This document shows positions 18,601 through 25,874 of a stretch of 42,818 nt of DNA, in pieces. Position 1 is the stretch's first letter. Each line of letters begins with the position of its first letter. The position numbers and the translations under genes were made by a program. The DNA is from a virus. The notes below the pieces were generated by a model, which saw only the letters and a program-made list of their open reading frames with translations, made no database searches and had not been told where the DNA came from. The DNA lies in the IMG/VR virus record IMGVR_UViG_3300042691_039146, positions 1 to 42,818 of that record; one strand, given 5' to 3'.

Positions 18601-19549
18601 ATTGGGTAGTTCTATTAGTTTGGCAACTATATTGAGTACATCGGGTATGGTTAGTGGTTCATCTCAAATATCGCACGATTCTACAACGGGATATGTTGCA
18701 AATAGACACATTGACCATACTGCGGTATCAATTTCAGCAGGTAGTGGTTTGAGTGGAGGAGGAGATATATCAACGACTAGAACATTATCAATTGCAACCG
18801 GTGGTGTTACAAATGATATGTTAGCTGGTTCAATCGCAAATGCTAAATTGACTAACTCCACCATAAGTGGTATATCATTGGGTTCTAACTTAGCAACCTT
18901 AACAATTGGTACAGGATTAAGTGGAACTTCATATAATGGTTCAACCGGAGTAACGATTGCGAATACCGGTGTGACTTCAAACGTAGCGGGAACTGGTATT
19001 AGTGTAAGTGGTGCAACCGGTGCGGTAACAATCACAAATACCGGTGTAACTTCAGCAGTAGCTGGAACAGGTGTTGGTGTAAGTGCAGGAACGGGAGCGG
19101 TGACAATCTCTATCGGACAAGCAGTAGCAACTTCATCGAATGTTCAATTTAATTCATTAGGTGTTGGAATGGCAGCTAGTGCTACCACCGGTAGAATCGA
19201 TGCTACAAACGATATCGTAGCTTATTCTTCTTCAGATAAAAGATTTAAAGATAATATTAAACCTATTGAAAATCCTTTAGAAAAAATTTCTAAAATTAGT
19301 GGTAACACATTTGATTGGAAAGAAGAAAATAAAATTGAGCATGGATATGAAGGAAATGATGTGGGAGTTATCGCTCAAGAAATTGAAGCAGTATTACCAC
19401 AATTAGTTCAGACGAGAGAAAGTGGATATAAGGCTGTTAAATATGATAAGTTAGTTGCCTTATTAATTGAAGGTATTAAAGAACAACAAATTCAAATCAA
19501 CGATATGAAAGTTGAAATTGAAAATTTGAAAAGACAAAAAGGTTTATAA
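15611..19549 (+). CDS. Giant tail fibre with C-terminal S74 intramolecular chaperone domain (copy 2)
   Basis: A 1312-residue paralogue of the fibre at 7135. It shares the N-terminal anchor (LKFRRGSTADKSGSLAFGEP), Ser/Thr/Asn shaft repeats, a cassette at residues ~285-365 (NSTTVDIGDNIISLNGTG, GGLIVRDATG) and the S74 end. Unique to this copy are three tandem ~75-residue modules (residues ~810-1085; STTGYSANRHIDHTAVSI, GGGDISSTRT, GGVTNDMLAGSIANAKLT) and a VAGTGISVSGATGAVTI repeat. The S74 dyad is Ser1208 and Lys1213 (SSDKRFK), followed by GYEGNDVGVIAQEIEAVLPQ and a closing coiled coil. The fibre is expected to trimerise and lose its last ~105 residues by self-cleavage. The glycosyltransferase-like gene begins only three bases downstream. 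Confidence 0.85.
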   Translation: MALKFRRGSTADKSGSLAFGEPYVNTSLGTLQVGGNSGDLTLATIGESSAANFLSVSASTFVSASTLHITSNAEIKGNLVLGGNITIGDQTTDTVAVNANLSSSIIPSLTNTFDLGSETNAWRDLYISTGSIKIVNPGTNTVVGTLTSNASGDFKVSGQLSGSSVAGLGNAQQYSASVNSRLDSIQTTTASLLGRVNSLEVKSGSLEQSFHTYSASLNTYTQSNNTTNNTQNSRLNSIESATASLNTYTASNDSTNAGQDARLSSLETTSGSLLTFSSSVANAIQFTGSNVTIKGDFLVKGTTTSINSTTVDIGDNIISLNGTGATNGGLIVRDATGGTTTSGSLLWDTTNDYWKAGAAGNEDKILLAQEFYTFTASNAGTHNNHSGRLDSLETTSASINSFTASQLTTQNEQNVRLNTIETTTGSLNTFTSSTAPRLTSLENASASIRNDFNLFTSSTAGVHANQYLILSSLENSTASLNSYSASNNTNISAIHTSTASLNSYTASNSSNVNAIHTSTASLNTFTSSINTTIKNKLNADGVISGSSQILTGTTIHSGSFFNGIPVVSGSSQITISDTTGYTTYSASVATLNDSTNTSLSSSISASISLLSQSIATSTNTLSASIAVTDLSQNNRLDSIELISGSFARTNSANTFNGNQIISGNLTITQNLIVQGSSSIQNITSSNLTLGSAFVTLNTATPVSRFAGLQIIDSGSSGGSGSFLYDAVQDEFIFVHRGNETNITSSHFIMGPETYDNLGNESYLTNNRIPKGKGNEHLNDSNITDTGTLITLGSNTSVQGTLVATGTALVSGSSQIDHNSTTNYDANRHIDHTAVSITAGNGLSGGGTIASTRTLTLDTASVHFLDGVKKELNTEGVISGSAQITTLPSIDTDDVVEGVTNRYYLDSRVKTKLNTDGVISGSSQVSHDSTTGYSANRHIDHTAVSITAGSGLTGGGDISSTRTISIATGGVTNDMLAGSIANAKLTNSAITIAGTSVSLGSSISLATILSTSGMVSGSSQISHDSTTGYVANRHIDHTAVSISAGSGLSGGGDISTTRTLSIATGGVTNDMLAGSIANAKLTNSTISGISLGSNLATLTIGTGLSGTSYNGSTGVTIANTGVTSNVAGTGISVSGATGAVTITNTGVTSAVAGTGVGVSAGTGAVTISIGQAVATSSNVQFNSLGVGMAASATTGRIDATNDIVAYSSSDKRFKDNIKPIENPLEKISKISGNTFDWKEENKIEHGYEGNDVGVIAQEIEAVLPQLVQTRESGYKAVKYDKLVALLIEGIKEQQIQINDMKVEIENLKRQKGL
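18040..18865 (+). repeat. Three tandem modules in the second giant fibre (ISGSSQ-HDSTTGY-HIDHTAV)
   Basis: Three in-frame copies start near 18040, 18360 and 18655. Each begins with a SGSSQ-type segment, then HIDHTAVSI, a GGG turn and TRTL/I. Copies 2 and 3 additionally share GGVTNDMLAGSIANAKLTNS, nearly identical at the DNA level. The arrangement suggests recent internal duplication of a distal fibre domain. Confidence 0.75.
19140..19182 (+). repeat. 43-bp direct repeat, copy B (fibre 2)
   Basis: Identical to 10067-10109 in the first giant fibre, immediately upstream of the S74 coding region. Confidence 0.85.
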
Positions 19550-19552
19550 TAG

Positions 19553-20566
19553 ATGTTTGATGTATATTTTACCACCGGTTTAGGTAAAATCAATACGGGA
19601 GTAGATATTTGGGTAAATAATTGGTTGAGTGAAATAAGTAATAACTTAGACACTCAACCGGTTTTACTTATATATAGAAACAAACCCTCTGATTTTAATT
19701 TTGAAATACCAATTGAACACTATTGGTATAATGATGAGAATGGAAATCACAAAGATATTTTTGAAGAAAAATTTAATGAATGTAGAAGAGTAAATATTTT
19801 ACACGCTCATTATACTCCGTTTGAATTAATTGAGGAAAACTTAGATAAGTTATGGAGTTATGTAATTCATAATGATTTAAGTAGAGTTTATATTCAAAGT
19901 GGATTATCGGAATATGAATTTGGATGGATACCCCATTATTCTAAAGAGTGGGAAAATAAAATATTGATAAACGCAAAAAATAAAATTTGGGTAGGGTTAT
20001 ATGAATTATATGAAGATGTGTTTAATGGATATCAATCTATACCATCTTATTTTAATTTTATTCAAAATAAACCACTTTCGGAATCAAATAAAATAGGATT
20101 TACCAGTAGATGTGAAAGTAGAAAAAATCCATATTATTTAGATGGGTTGGAAGGATATATGTTTACTAATATTAGACCATTTCAAAAGACTTGGAAATTA
20201 GATAAAAATATAGACTTTTCAAAATTAAAAAAAATACAATTTGAAAGTGAATATAGTGAAAAATATTATGAGATGGATTGGGGAATTTCTCATTCCGCTT
20301 TTAATGCTGAACCATTTGGTTATTCAATATTTCAAAATGTAGATTGGGGTAAATTACCGATTTTAAGCAATGATTGGTATCCATCTATAAGTTATAAATT
20401 TAGAGCTAGTAATAAAAAGGAATTTCTAAATATTTATAAAGGTATTACAGAGTTATCATATGAAGAAAAGAAAATAGAGTTTCAAAATTTAAAAACTCAA
20501 CTCATTGATAACTTTGATAATAAGCATATTTGGAAAGAAAAATTAATAAAAATATATAATGCCTAG
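19553..20566 (+). CDS. Probable glycosyltransferase (GT-B type)
   Basis: A 337-residue soluble protein, not fibre-like in composition. Features suggesting a GT-B glycosyltransferase are an N-terminal GLGKINTGVDIWVNNWL segment (residues ~8-24, similar to the Gly-rich donor loop followed by a helix), VNILHAHYTPFEL (in the position of the HxH acceptor-side strand), IGFTSRCESRKNPYYLDGL in the middle, and FNAEPFGYSIFQN near the E-x7-E-like donor site. No TM segment is seen. It is wedged between two fibre genes (3 bp after the S74 fibre, 8-bp overlap with the Hint fibre), so the likeliest target is a virion fibre rich in Ser/Thr. The assignment is by pattern and needs a profile search; an unrelated fibre-assembly protein is the main alternative. 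Confidence 0.5.
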   Translation: MFDVYFTTGLGKINTGVDIWVNNWLSEISNNLDTQPVLLIYRNKPSDFNFEIPIEHYWYNDENGNHKDIFEEKFNECRRVNILHAHYTPFELIEENLDKLWSYVIHNDLSRVYIQSGLSEYEFGWIPHYSKEWENKILINAKNKIWVGLYELYEDVFNGYQSIPSYFNFIQNKPLSESNKIGFTSRCESRKNPYYLDGLEGYMFTNIRPFQKTWKLDKNIDFSKLKKIQFESEYSEKYYEMDWGISHSAFNAEPFGYSIFQNVDWGKLPILSNDWYPSISYKFRASNKKEFLNIYKGITELSYEEKKIEFQNLKTQLIDNFDNKHIWKEKLIKIYNA

Positions 20567-21845
20567 AACATCTGGAGATACCCTATCGTTAAATAGTTTG
20601 CAAGGAGCAACAGGAGCTGCGGCAAAATCATTATCATCGGCTGCCGGAACAACAACTGGACCGATAGCAATGTCTCAATTTAGTATTGATTCGGTTGATT
20701 CGATTAGTGGATTTACATATGTGAAAGAATCTACTACTGAAACTTTTACGTTGGGGTTTGGAAATGCTGGAAGCCGTTTTTTAAGTAGAGTTGGTTCAGT
20801 TAGTACAAATTTTAGTTGGTCAATTGATGCACCTTCTGAATTTAGTATTCAAAGTTCAGCCCCATATAATCCAACTGTTACTGCACAGGCTATTGGTAAT
20901 TCATCAACATTAAGTGCACCTGCTGCAAGAACAATAGGAGTTAAATTTGCAGATGGATTTAATGATCATGCATCTGGATATAATGTTAATAGAACTAAAA
21001 CCGTTTATAATGTAGATGATTATGCCGGTGCTAGTGGATTGTGTTTACATTTGGATGAAGATGTTTTAATGGCAGATGGTACTACAAAAAAAGCGGGTGA
21101 TTTAGTTGAAGGTGATATAGTTCGTTCTTATTATCCTCCTCATGTTGATACTTTAACTGATTTTAATTTCTATGATTGGACATACCATACTCCAGGAGGA
21201 ATAATGGTAGATTCATATGTTAAAGATGTAGCATATACATTTGTTGATAGATGGAATATAGTAACTACTGATAGTGGTTCGGTTAGAGGTAACGGTGAAC
21301 ATCCAATGATGGTTTGGGATGTTAATGAAGAAGTTTATAAATTTAAACCATTGGGATTAGTTCAAGTAGGTGATAAATTTATTAAAGTTGCATTAGATGG
21401 TTCGATGGAAGAAGTTGAAGTTCTTACAAACGATGTTCAAAATACAACAATAGAAGTTGTTTCAATTGACGTTGAGGAAGTGGATACTTATTTAGTTAAT
21501 GGATTTGTAACACACAATAAAGGATCAAATTCATTTGCAGGATATTCTATTTCAGCTGCACCAACCGTTTCAGTTTCAACTGTAACAATCGGCGGAGAAA
21601 CTTATAGAAGATTAACTCTTTCAACAAATAGTGCGGTAACTTCACCTGGTTCAACTGCTATTTCGGCAAACTTCTCATTCGATATTCAAATTGCATCGGA
21701 TAGTGGCTTCTCAAATATATTAGTAGCACCAACTGGATTTAGTGGAACTACATATGATTATAAGAGCGGAACGGCGATTTATGCAAGAGCTAGATTAAAT
21801 TTTGCGGGATTACAAACTTCTTATGGTAGTGGTGCAACTGCTTAA
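20559..21845 (+). CDS. Fibre protein interrupted by a Hint (intein-like/BIL) domain
   Basis: A 428-residue protein. Residues 1-161 are a beta-rich virion-type segment. Residues 162-320 form a Hint domain: the nucleophile Cys162 opens block A (CLHLDEDVLMADGTTKKAGD), block B is VRGNGEHPM with His248, and the end is VDTYLVNGFVTHN with His319-Asn320. The next residue is Lys321, not Cys/Ser/Thr, so classical splicing lacks its +1 nucleophile. This is the layout of A-type bacterial intein-like domains, which can cleave at Asn or act on other nucleophiles. Residues 321-428 resume as a fibre-type beta domain. At ~159 residues the Hint part has no room for a homing endonuclease. The start codon overlaps the glycosyltransferase stop by 8 bases. 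Confidence 0.8.
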   Translation: MPRTSGDTLSLNSLQGATGAAAKSLSSAAGTTTGPIAMSQFSIDSVDSISGFTYVKESTTETFTLGFGNAGSRFLSRVGSVSTNFSWSIDAPSEFSIQSSAPYNPTVTAQAIGNSSTLSAPAARTIGVKFADGFNDHASGYNVNRTKTVYNVDDYAGASGLCLHLDEDVLMADGTTKKAGDLVEGDIVRSYYPPHVDTLTDFNFYDWTYHTPGGIMVDSYVKDVAYTFVDRWNIVTTDSGSVRGNGEHPMMVWDVNEEVYKFKPLGLVQVGDKFIKVALDGSMEEVEVLTNDVQNTTIEVVSIDVEEVDTYLVNGFVTHNKGSNSFAGYSISAAPTVSVSTVTIGGETYRRLTLSTNSAVTSPGSTAISANFSFDIQIASDSGFSNILVAPTGFSGTTYDYKSGTAIYARARLNFAGLQTSYGSGATA

Positions 21846-21853
21846 ATAATTAC

Positions 21854-21885
21854 TATAAATATTTTTTGGAAAAACACTATAAATA
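21854..21885 (+). promoter_or_regulatory. Tandem TATAAATA elements (T4 late-promoter consensus)
   Basis: Two copies of ACTATAAATAT (21852-21862 and 21876-21886), 24 bp apart, each contain TATAAATA, the exact T4 late -10 consensus. They lie between the Hint fibre and the 84-aa gene. A TATTTATA element follows at 21908, so both orientations of the octamer are present here. Confidence 0.4.
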
Positions 21886-21907
21886 TGAGGTTATGAAAAA
21901 AACTTAA

Positions 21908-21915
21908 TATTTATA
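21908..21915 (+). promoter_or_regulatory. Candidate late promoter element TATTTATA (gene at 21948)
   Basis: Exact TATTTATA, 32 nt upstream of the ATG at 21948, in an otherwise empty 100-bp gap. Confidence 0.58.
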
Positions 21916-21947
21916 GATATACATTTTATATATAAACACGTACAAAA

Positions 21948-22202
21948 ATGGAAGTTAAAAAGTTATCTCAAGAAGAGTTACAAGAAATCAATCAAATCAG
22001 AAGTGAATATACCACTGCGTATGCAAATATCGGTTTGATTCAGGTTAAAATCAAAGAATTGGAAAGTGAAAGTTTATCGTATTACGAAACTTTAGAATTA
22101 CTAAAGCAAAAAGAAATCGAAGTATTTGAGAAATTAAAATCGATTTATGGTAATGGAACGATAGATTTAGAAACTGGAGAATTTAAAGCAACTGCGGAAT
22201 AA
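21948..22202 (+). CDS. Small coiled-coil protein upstream of the tail sheath
   Basis: An 84-residue protein, largely one or two amphipathic helices (LSQEELQEINQIRSEY, then IKELESESLSYYETLELLKQ) with heptad-like spacing, and a short non-helical tail (GNGTIDLETGEF). No enzymatic motif is present. Proteins of this size and pattern appear next to gp18 in environmental T4-like genomes, but I know of no assigned function. It has its own candidate late element at 21908, and another follows before gp18. It could be a small virion or assembly protein. Confidence 0.6.
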   Translation: MEVKKLSQEELQEINQIRSEYTTAYANIGLIQVKIKELESESLSYYETLELLKQKEIEVFEKLKSIYGNGTIDLETGEFKATAE

Positions 22203-22227
22203 ATAATGTTTCGCTGTTGATTTTAAT

Positions 22228-22235
22228 ATTTATTA
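22228..22235 (+). promoter_or_regulatory. Candidate late promoter element (TATTTATT) for tail sheath
   Basis: TAATATTTATTA, one mismatch from TATTTATA and 33 nt upstream of the sheath gene's ATG. Confidence 0.5.
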
Positions 22236-22268
22236 TAAGATTAACTTAGAAATTAAATTAGAATTAAT

Positions 22269-24569
22269 ATGGCAGAAAAAATTGTATCACCTGGTGTTTT
22301 TACGAGAGAAAATGACCTTTCTTTCTTACCACAAGGTATATCACAAATAGGTGCAGCGGTAGTTGGACCTACAGAAAAAGGGCCAGCATTCCTTCCTACC
22401 CTAATCCAAACACAGGCTGAATATGAGGCTATCTTTGGAACTCCTAAAGATTATTATACTGGATACGCAGTTCAGAATTATTTAAGAGATGCTGGTGCAG
22501 TAACGGTAGTAAGAGTGACTGGGGTAAATGGATATGCAAAAACGGGTTCAGCGGCTATTAAGGTAAGCAATGGTGTTACCGAAAGTATCGTTGCCGTATT
22601 ATTCCATTCTTCATCAAATTTCAGTTCTTCTATCTCATTAAGTGATAGTGGAAGTGGATTATTTGCATTGAACGTAAGTAGTAGCATTTATAGTGCGAGT
22701 GTTAAGGTAAGTTCTGATAATACAATAGATGATATTGTAGGTAGAACACCTAGTTTTGGAAAATTAGTATATGCTGATTCTTTCTTCAACTTAGATGAAG
22801 CGGGTTCACCTTTAAGTGGCTCAACTTTATCATCATTAAGTGCAAGCATTGTAACTTTGGATCCTCAGGATTTCACAGGAACAAGTGAGGCACCTGCATA
22901 TAGTGAAGCATCTACACCTTGGGTTAAATCTCAAACATATAGTGGTACTAGATATAATCTTTTCAAAATTCATACATTATCACATGGTGAAGAAGAGAAT
23001 ACAAGATATAAGATTCAAATCTCTTCAATCAAATCATCTAATGGAACTGATTTTGGAACATTCTCTTTATCGGTTAGAGGATATAGTGATACTGATAAGA
23101 GAAAGAGTGTGTTAGAACAATATAATAATTTGAACTTAGACCCTGCTTCTCCTAACTTTATTGCTAGAAGAATTGGTGACAGAAGCATTTCAATAGATGC
23201 TGCTGGTAAAATAACTGAAAATGGTAACTATTCAAATAGAAGTAAATACATTAGAATTGAAGTAGCTGAAGAAGGAACATATCCTTTAACTGCAATTCCA
23301 TTCGGACATGATAAATACACTATTCCTTATAAATTAGTAGCAGGTGCATTAAACGCATTCCCTTCAGTAGTTTTCACCAATGATTCTGCTGCAGATGGTT
23401 CAGTTTTCTCAAGTGGATTTGATTTTGATTCTGCTAATAATAAAAACTACTTAAAACCAATACCAGCTGGTGCTGCTAATGGTTCAAACAAAGTATTTGC
23501 ATTAGATGGCAGTGGTTCAAATTCAGTAACTAATGAATATAACGTAAATTTAAGTTCTGCTGAAACTACAAGTTCAACTGATATTGCTAAGAGAAACTTT
23601 GTAATTGCATTACAAGGTGGATATAAAGGTTCAGACCCTTCAAAAACTATTAATAAAGGAGTTGATATTGTTGCAAACAATACACAAGGATTTAATTGTT
23701 CAACTTCAACTTCAGAAGGTTCAGTAGCTTATGCAAAAGCATTAAATACAATTTCTAATCAGGATGAATTCGATATTAACTTATTAATAACTCCTGGTAT
23801 TGTGAGACAATATCATCCTTATGTAACAACTAAGGCAATTGATGTATGTGAAACTAGAGAAGATGTATTCTACATTGCAGATTTTGTAGGAGCAAGTGCT
23901 ACTATTGCTGAAGCAGTTGAGCAAGCAGCAGGAGAAGATACTAACTATGCTGGAACTTACTACCCTTGGGTTAAAACAATCGATGTAACTACAAATAAAT
24001 TGGTATCAGTACCACCTTCAGTATTAATGGTAGGTACATTCGCACAAAATGATAGATTAGGAGCAGAATGGTTCGCACCAGCAGGTTTGAATAGAGGTGG
24101 TATTAGTGGTGCTGTACAAGTAGTAAATAGATTAACTCAATCAGAGAGAGATACTTTATACGAAGGAAAAGTAAATCCAATTGCAACATTCCCTGGACAA
24201 GGTATTAGTGCATTTGGACAGAAAACTTTACAAGATAAAGCATCTGCATTAGATAGAATCAATGTTAGAAGATTGTTAATTAACTTGAAAAAGTTCGTTG
24301 CATCTACTTCAAGATTCTTAGTATTCGAACAAAATACTGCACAAACTAGAAGTAAATTTTTAAACACTGTAAACCCTTATTTAGAGAGTGTTCAACAAAG
24401 ACAAGGTTTATATGCGTTTAGAGTGGTTATGGATGAAACAAATAATACACCAGATGTAATTGATAGAAACATTTTAGCTGGAGCTATCTTCTTACAACCT
24501 GCAAAGACTGCTGAATTCATTACAATTGATTTCAACATTCTTCCAACAGGAGCAACATTTAATGTATAA
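22269..24569 (+). CDS. 18: Contractile tail sheath protein gp18-like
   Basis: A 766-residue T4-type tail sheath subunit, which polymerises around the tube and contracts during infection. The N-terminus SPGVFTRENDLSFLPQGISQ (residues 7-26), the next AAVVGPTEKGPAFLPTLIQT and EYEAIFGTP are diagnostic. Central residues ~90-480 are the variable, protruding part with Ser-rich loops. The conserved C-terminal core (LVSVPPSVLMVG, RLGAEWFAPAGLNRG, FPGQGISAFGQKTL, NVRRLLINLKKFV, FEQNT) begins near residue 575. It is longer than T4 gp18 (about 659 residues), the excess lying in the exposed domain. It precedes the tube gene as in T4. Confidence 0.95.
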   Translation: MAEKIVSPGVFTRENDLSFLPQGISQIGAAVVGPTEKGPAFLPTLIQTQAEYEAIFGTPKDYYTGYAVQNYLRDAGAVTVVRVTGVNGYAKTGSAAIKVSNGVTESIVAVLFHSSSNFSSSISLSDSGSGLFALNVSSSIYSASVKVSSDNTIDDIVGRTPSFGKLVYADSFFNLDEAGSPLSGSTLSSLSASIVTLDPQDFTGTSEAPAYSEASTPWVKSQTYSGTRYNLFKIHTLSHGEEENTRYKIQISSIKSSNGTDFGTFSLSVRGYSDTDKRKSVLEQYNNLNLDPASPNFIARRIGDRSISIDAAGKITENGNYSNRSKYIRIEVAEEGTYPLTAIPFGHDKYTIPYKLVAGALNAFPSVVFTNDSAADGSVFSSGFDFDSANNKNYLKPIPAGAANGSNKVFALDGSGSNSVTNEYNVNLSSAETTSSTDIAKRNFVIALQGGYKGSDPSKTINKGVDIVANNTQGFNCSTSTSEGSVAYAKALNTISNQDEFDINLLITPGIVRQYHPYVTTKAIDVCETREDVFYIADFVGASATIAEAVEQAAGEDTNYAGTYYPWVKTIDVTTNKLVSVPPSVLMVGTFAQNDRLGAEWFAPAGLNRGGISGAVQVVNRLTQSERDTLYEGKVNPIATFPGQGISAFGQKTLQDKASALDRINVRRLLINLKKFVASTSRFLVFEQNTAQTRSKFLNTVNPYLESVQQRQGLYAFRVVMDETNNTPDVIDRNILAGAIFLQPAKTAEFITIDFNILPTGATFNV

Positions 24570-24583
24570 TTTGAATTAAGTAA

Positions 24584-24591
24584 TATTTATA
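24584..24591 (+). promoter_or_regulatory. Candidate late promoter element TATTTATA for tail tube
   Basis: TAATATTTATATA, 17 nt upstream of the tube gene start. A separate promoter would allow extra tube protein relative to sheath. Confidence 0.5.
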
Positions 24592-24608
24592 TAAAAGATT
24601 AACATAAC

Positions 24609-25100
24609 ATGGCAGAAGTATTAGAATTTAATGAGATGTTCTATACGAACTTCGAACCAAAGATGAAAAACCGTTTCATCTTCGAAGTTGACGGTATCCC
24701 TTCATATTTAGTTAAGGCTGGTAACAGACCTACTATTCAATTTGAAAAGGTAACTTTGGATCACATCAATATCAAAAGACAATTGAAAGGTAAAGGAGAG
24801 TGGCAAGATTTAGAAATCACTCTTTACGACCCAATCGTTCCATCAGGAGCTCAGGCAGTAATGGAATGGGTTAGAACTTCTCATGAATCTTTGACAGGTA
24901 GAGATGGATATGCAGAGTTTTATAAAAAAGATGTAGATTTCTATATGTTAGGGCCAGTTGGTGATAAAATTGAACAATGGAAATTAAAAGGAGCATTTAT
25001 CTCTCAAGCTAACTTTGGTGAATTAGATTGGTCAAATGCTACGGATCCTGCAACAATCACTGTAACTCTTACATATGATTACGCAATTTTAGAATTCTAA
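24609..25100 (+). CDS. 19: Tail tube protein gp19-like
   Basis: A 163-residue protein, the same length as T4 gp19, forming the inner tail tube. Family features are FNEMFYTNFEPKMKNRFIFE (residues 7-26), the GIPSYLVKAGNRP loop, LDHINIKRQLKGKGEWQDLEI with the LYDPIVPSGAQAVMEWVR helix region, and a C-terminal LTYDYAILEF. It directly follows the sheath gene and is closed by a strong terminator. Confidence is high; this is the second half of the canonical gp18-gp19 pair. Confidence 0.93.
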   Translation: MAEVLEFNEMFYTNFEPKMKNRFIFEVDGIPSYLVKAGNRPTIQFEKVTLDHINIKRQLKGKGEWQDLEITLYDPIVPSGAQAVMEWVRTSHESLTGRDGYAEFYKKDVDFYMLGPVGDKIEQWKLKGAFISQANFGELDWSNATDPATITVTLTYDYAILEF

Positions 25101-25120
25101 TTACTCCCAATATACATTAC

Positions 25121-25152
25121 AAAAGGATATCAGAAATGGTATCCTTTTTTTT
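25121..25152 (+). terminator. Intrinsic terminator after tail tube
   Basis: A 9-bp perfect stem AAAAGGATA/TATCCTTTT (25121-25129 with 25140-25148), a 10-nt loop and eight T (25145-25152). Confidence 0.9.
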
Positions 25153-25206
25153 GTCATAGCTCATTGATTTTCAATAAAAAAATTTTAAAAATATTTTCAA
25201 AAAGGC

Positions 25207-25237
25207 TTGTTTTTTCCAAACTTATTTCATACCTTTA
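25207..25237 (+). promoter_or_regulatory. Host-type (Bacteroidetes) promoter for wHTH gene
   Basis: TTG at 25207-25209, a 20-nt spacer, then TACCTTTA at 25230-25237. This fits the Bacteroidetes -33/-7 pattern TTG-N19-21-TAnnTTTG with only the last base changed. It lies directly after a terminator and 25 nt before the ATG at 25262. Confidence 0.65.
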
Positions 25238-25261
25238 TTATGTAATCAAAAGAGATAAGTT

Positions 25262-25549
25262 ATGAATATTAATGAATTAAATTTAACGGAATTAGAATCA
25301 AAAACCCTTTCAACTTTTATTGATTGTTTGTATGCTGAACCAGGTTACTCCGATGTGGATGTGAATGATTTGAGTGAAGAATTGGGTATCAGTACTAAGA
25401 TTATTAGAGGAGCGTTGGGTTCGTTAGTTAAGAAAGGAGTTGTTACTATTAATACAAATGATAGTGGTTATGATATCATCGATTTGAATACCAAATATTG
25501 GTATTTAGTAAACGAAAATTGGGCGGAAGAAGCTAAAATGTATCTTTAA
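25262..25549 (+). CDS. Small winged-helix DNA-binding protein
   Basis: A 95-residue protein with the pattern of a MarR/ArsR-like winged helix: a first helix (ELESKTLSTFIDCLY), then VDVNDLSEELGISTKIIRGALGSLVKKGVV (residues ~37-66), in which ELGISTKIIRGALGSL is the helix-turn-helix, then a two-strand wing (VVTINTNDSGYDIIDL) and a final aromatic helix. It is probably a phage transcription regulator or a protein that remodels host transcription. It is transcribed from its own host-type promoter, isolated from the tail operon by terminators, and forms a pair with the next gene. The inverted repeat at the gp32 promoter is an attractive but untested target. Confidence 0.7.
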   Translation: MNINELNLTELESKTLSTFIDCLYAEPGYSDVDVNDLSEELGISTKIIRGALGSLVKKGVVTINTNDSGYDIIDLNTKYWYLVNENWAEEAKMYL

Positions 25550-25576
25550 TTATTAAACTTTAAAATATAAAATATT

Positions 25577-25843
25577 ATGAACTATTCAGAATTATCAAAA
25601 TTATCAGTAGAAGAATTAAGAAACATCAATTCATTAGTTGTTGACTTAATCAAACAAAAGCGTACTATTCAATCTTTAGAAAAGAAAGTGGGATTGCGAG
25701 TTGGTATGAATGTAAAAGTAAATCACCCTAAGTTGTTTGGTAAAGAGTTATCTATTAATAAGATTAACCGAACCAAAGCTACTCTAAGTGTAAAGAGTGG
25801 TGCTTGTTATGTTGTTCCGATTTCTATGATTGAAGTTGCTTAA
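25577..25843 (+). CDS. Small basic phage protein with KOW/SH3-like C-terminus
   Basis: An 88-residue protein. The N-terminal 45 residues are helical (ELSKLSVEELRNINSLVVDL). The C-terminal half (VGMNVKVNHPKLFGKELSIN, then KINRTKATLSVKSG and YVVPISMIEVA) looks like a small beta barrel of the KOW/SH3 type, a pattern I have seen in short phage proteins that may bind nucleic acid. It lies 27 nt downstream of the winged-helix gene, shares its promoter, and is followed by a strong terminator. It has no known function; a role with the wHTH protein in regulation is inferred from the isolated cassette. Confidence 0.6.
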   Translation: MNYSELSKLSVEELRNINSLVVDLIKQKRTIQSLEKKVGLRVGMNVKVNHPKLFGKELSINKINRTKATLSVKSGACYVVPISMIEVA

Positions 25844-25874
25844 TATTTAAATGAGATAGTAAATATATAAAATG

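Noticed and set aside
4689-19035. Long minus-strand open frames opposite the fibre genes
   Set aside because: They mirror the low-complexity Ser/Thr codons of the plus strand, have no plausible starts or spacing, and encode biased hydrophobic peptides.
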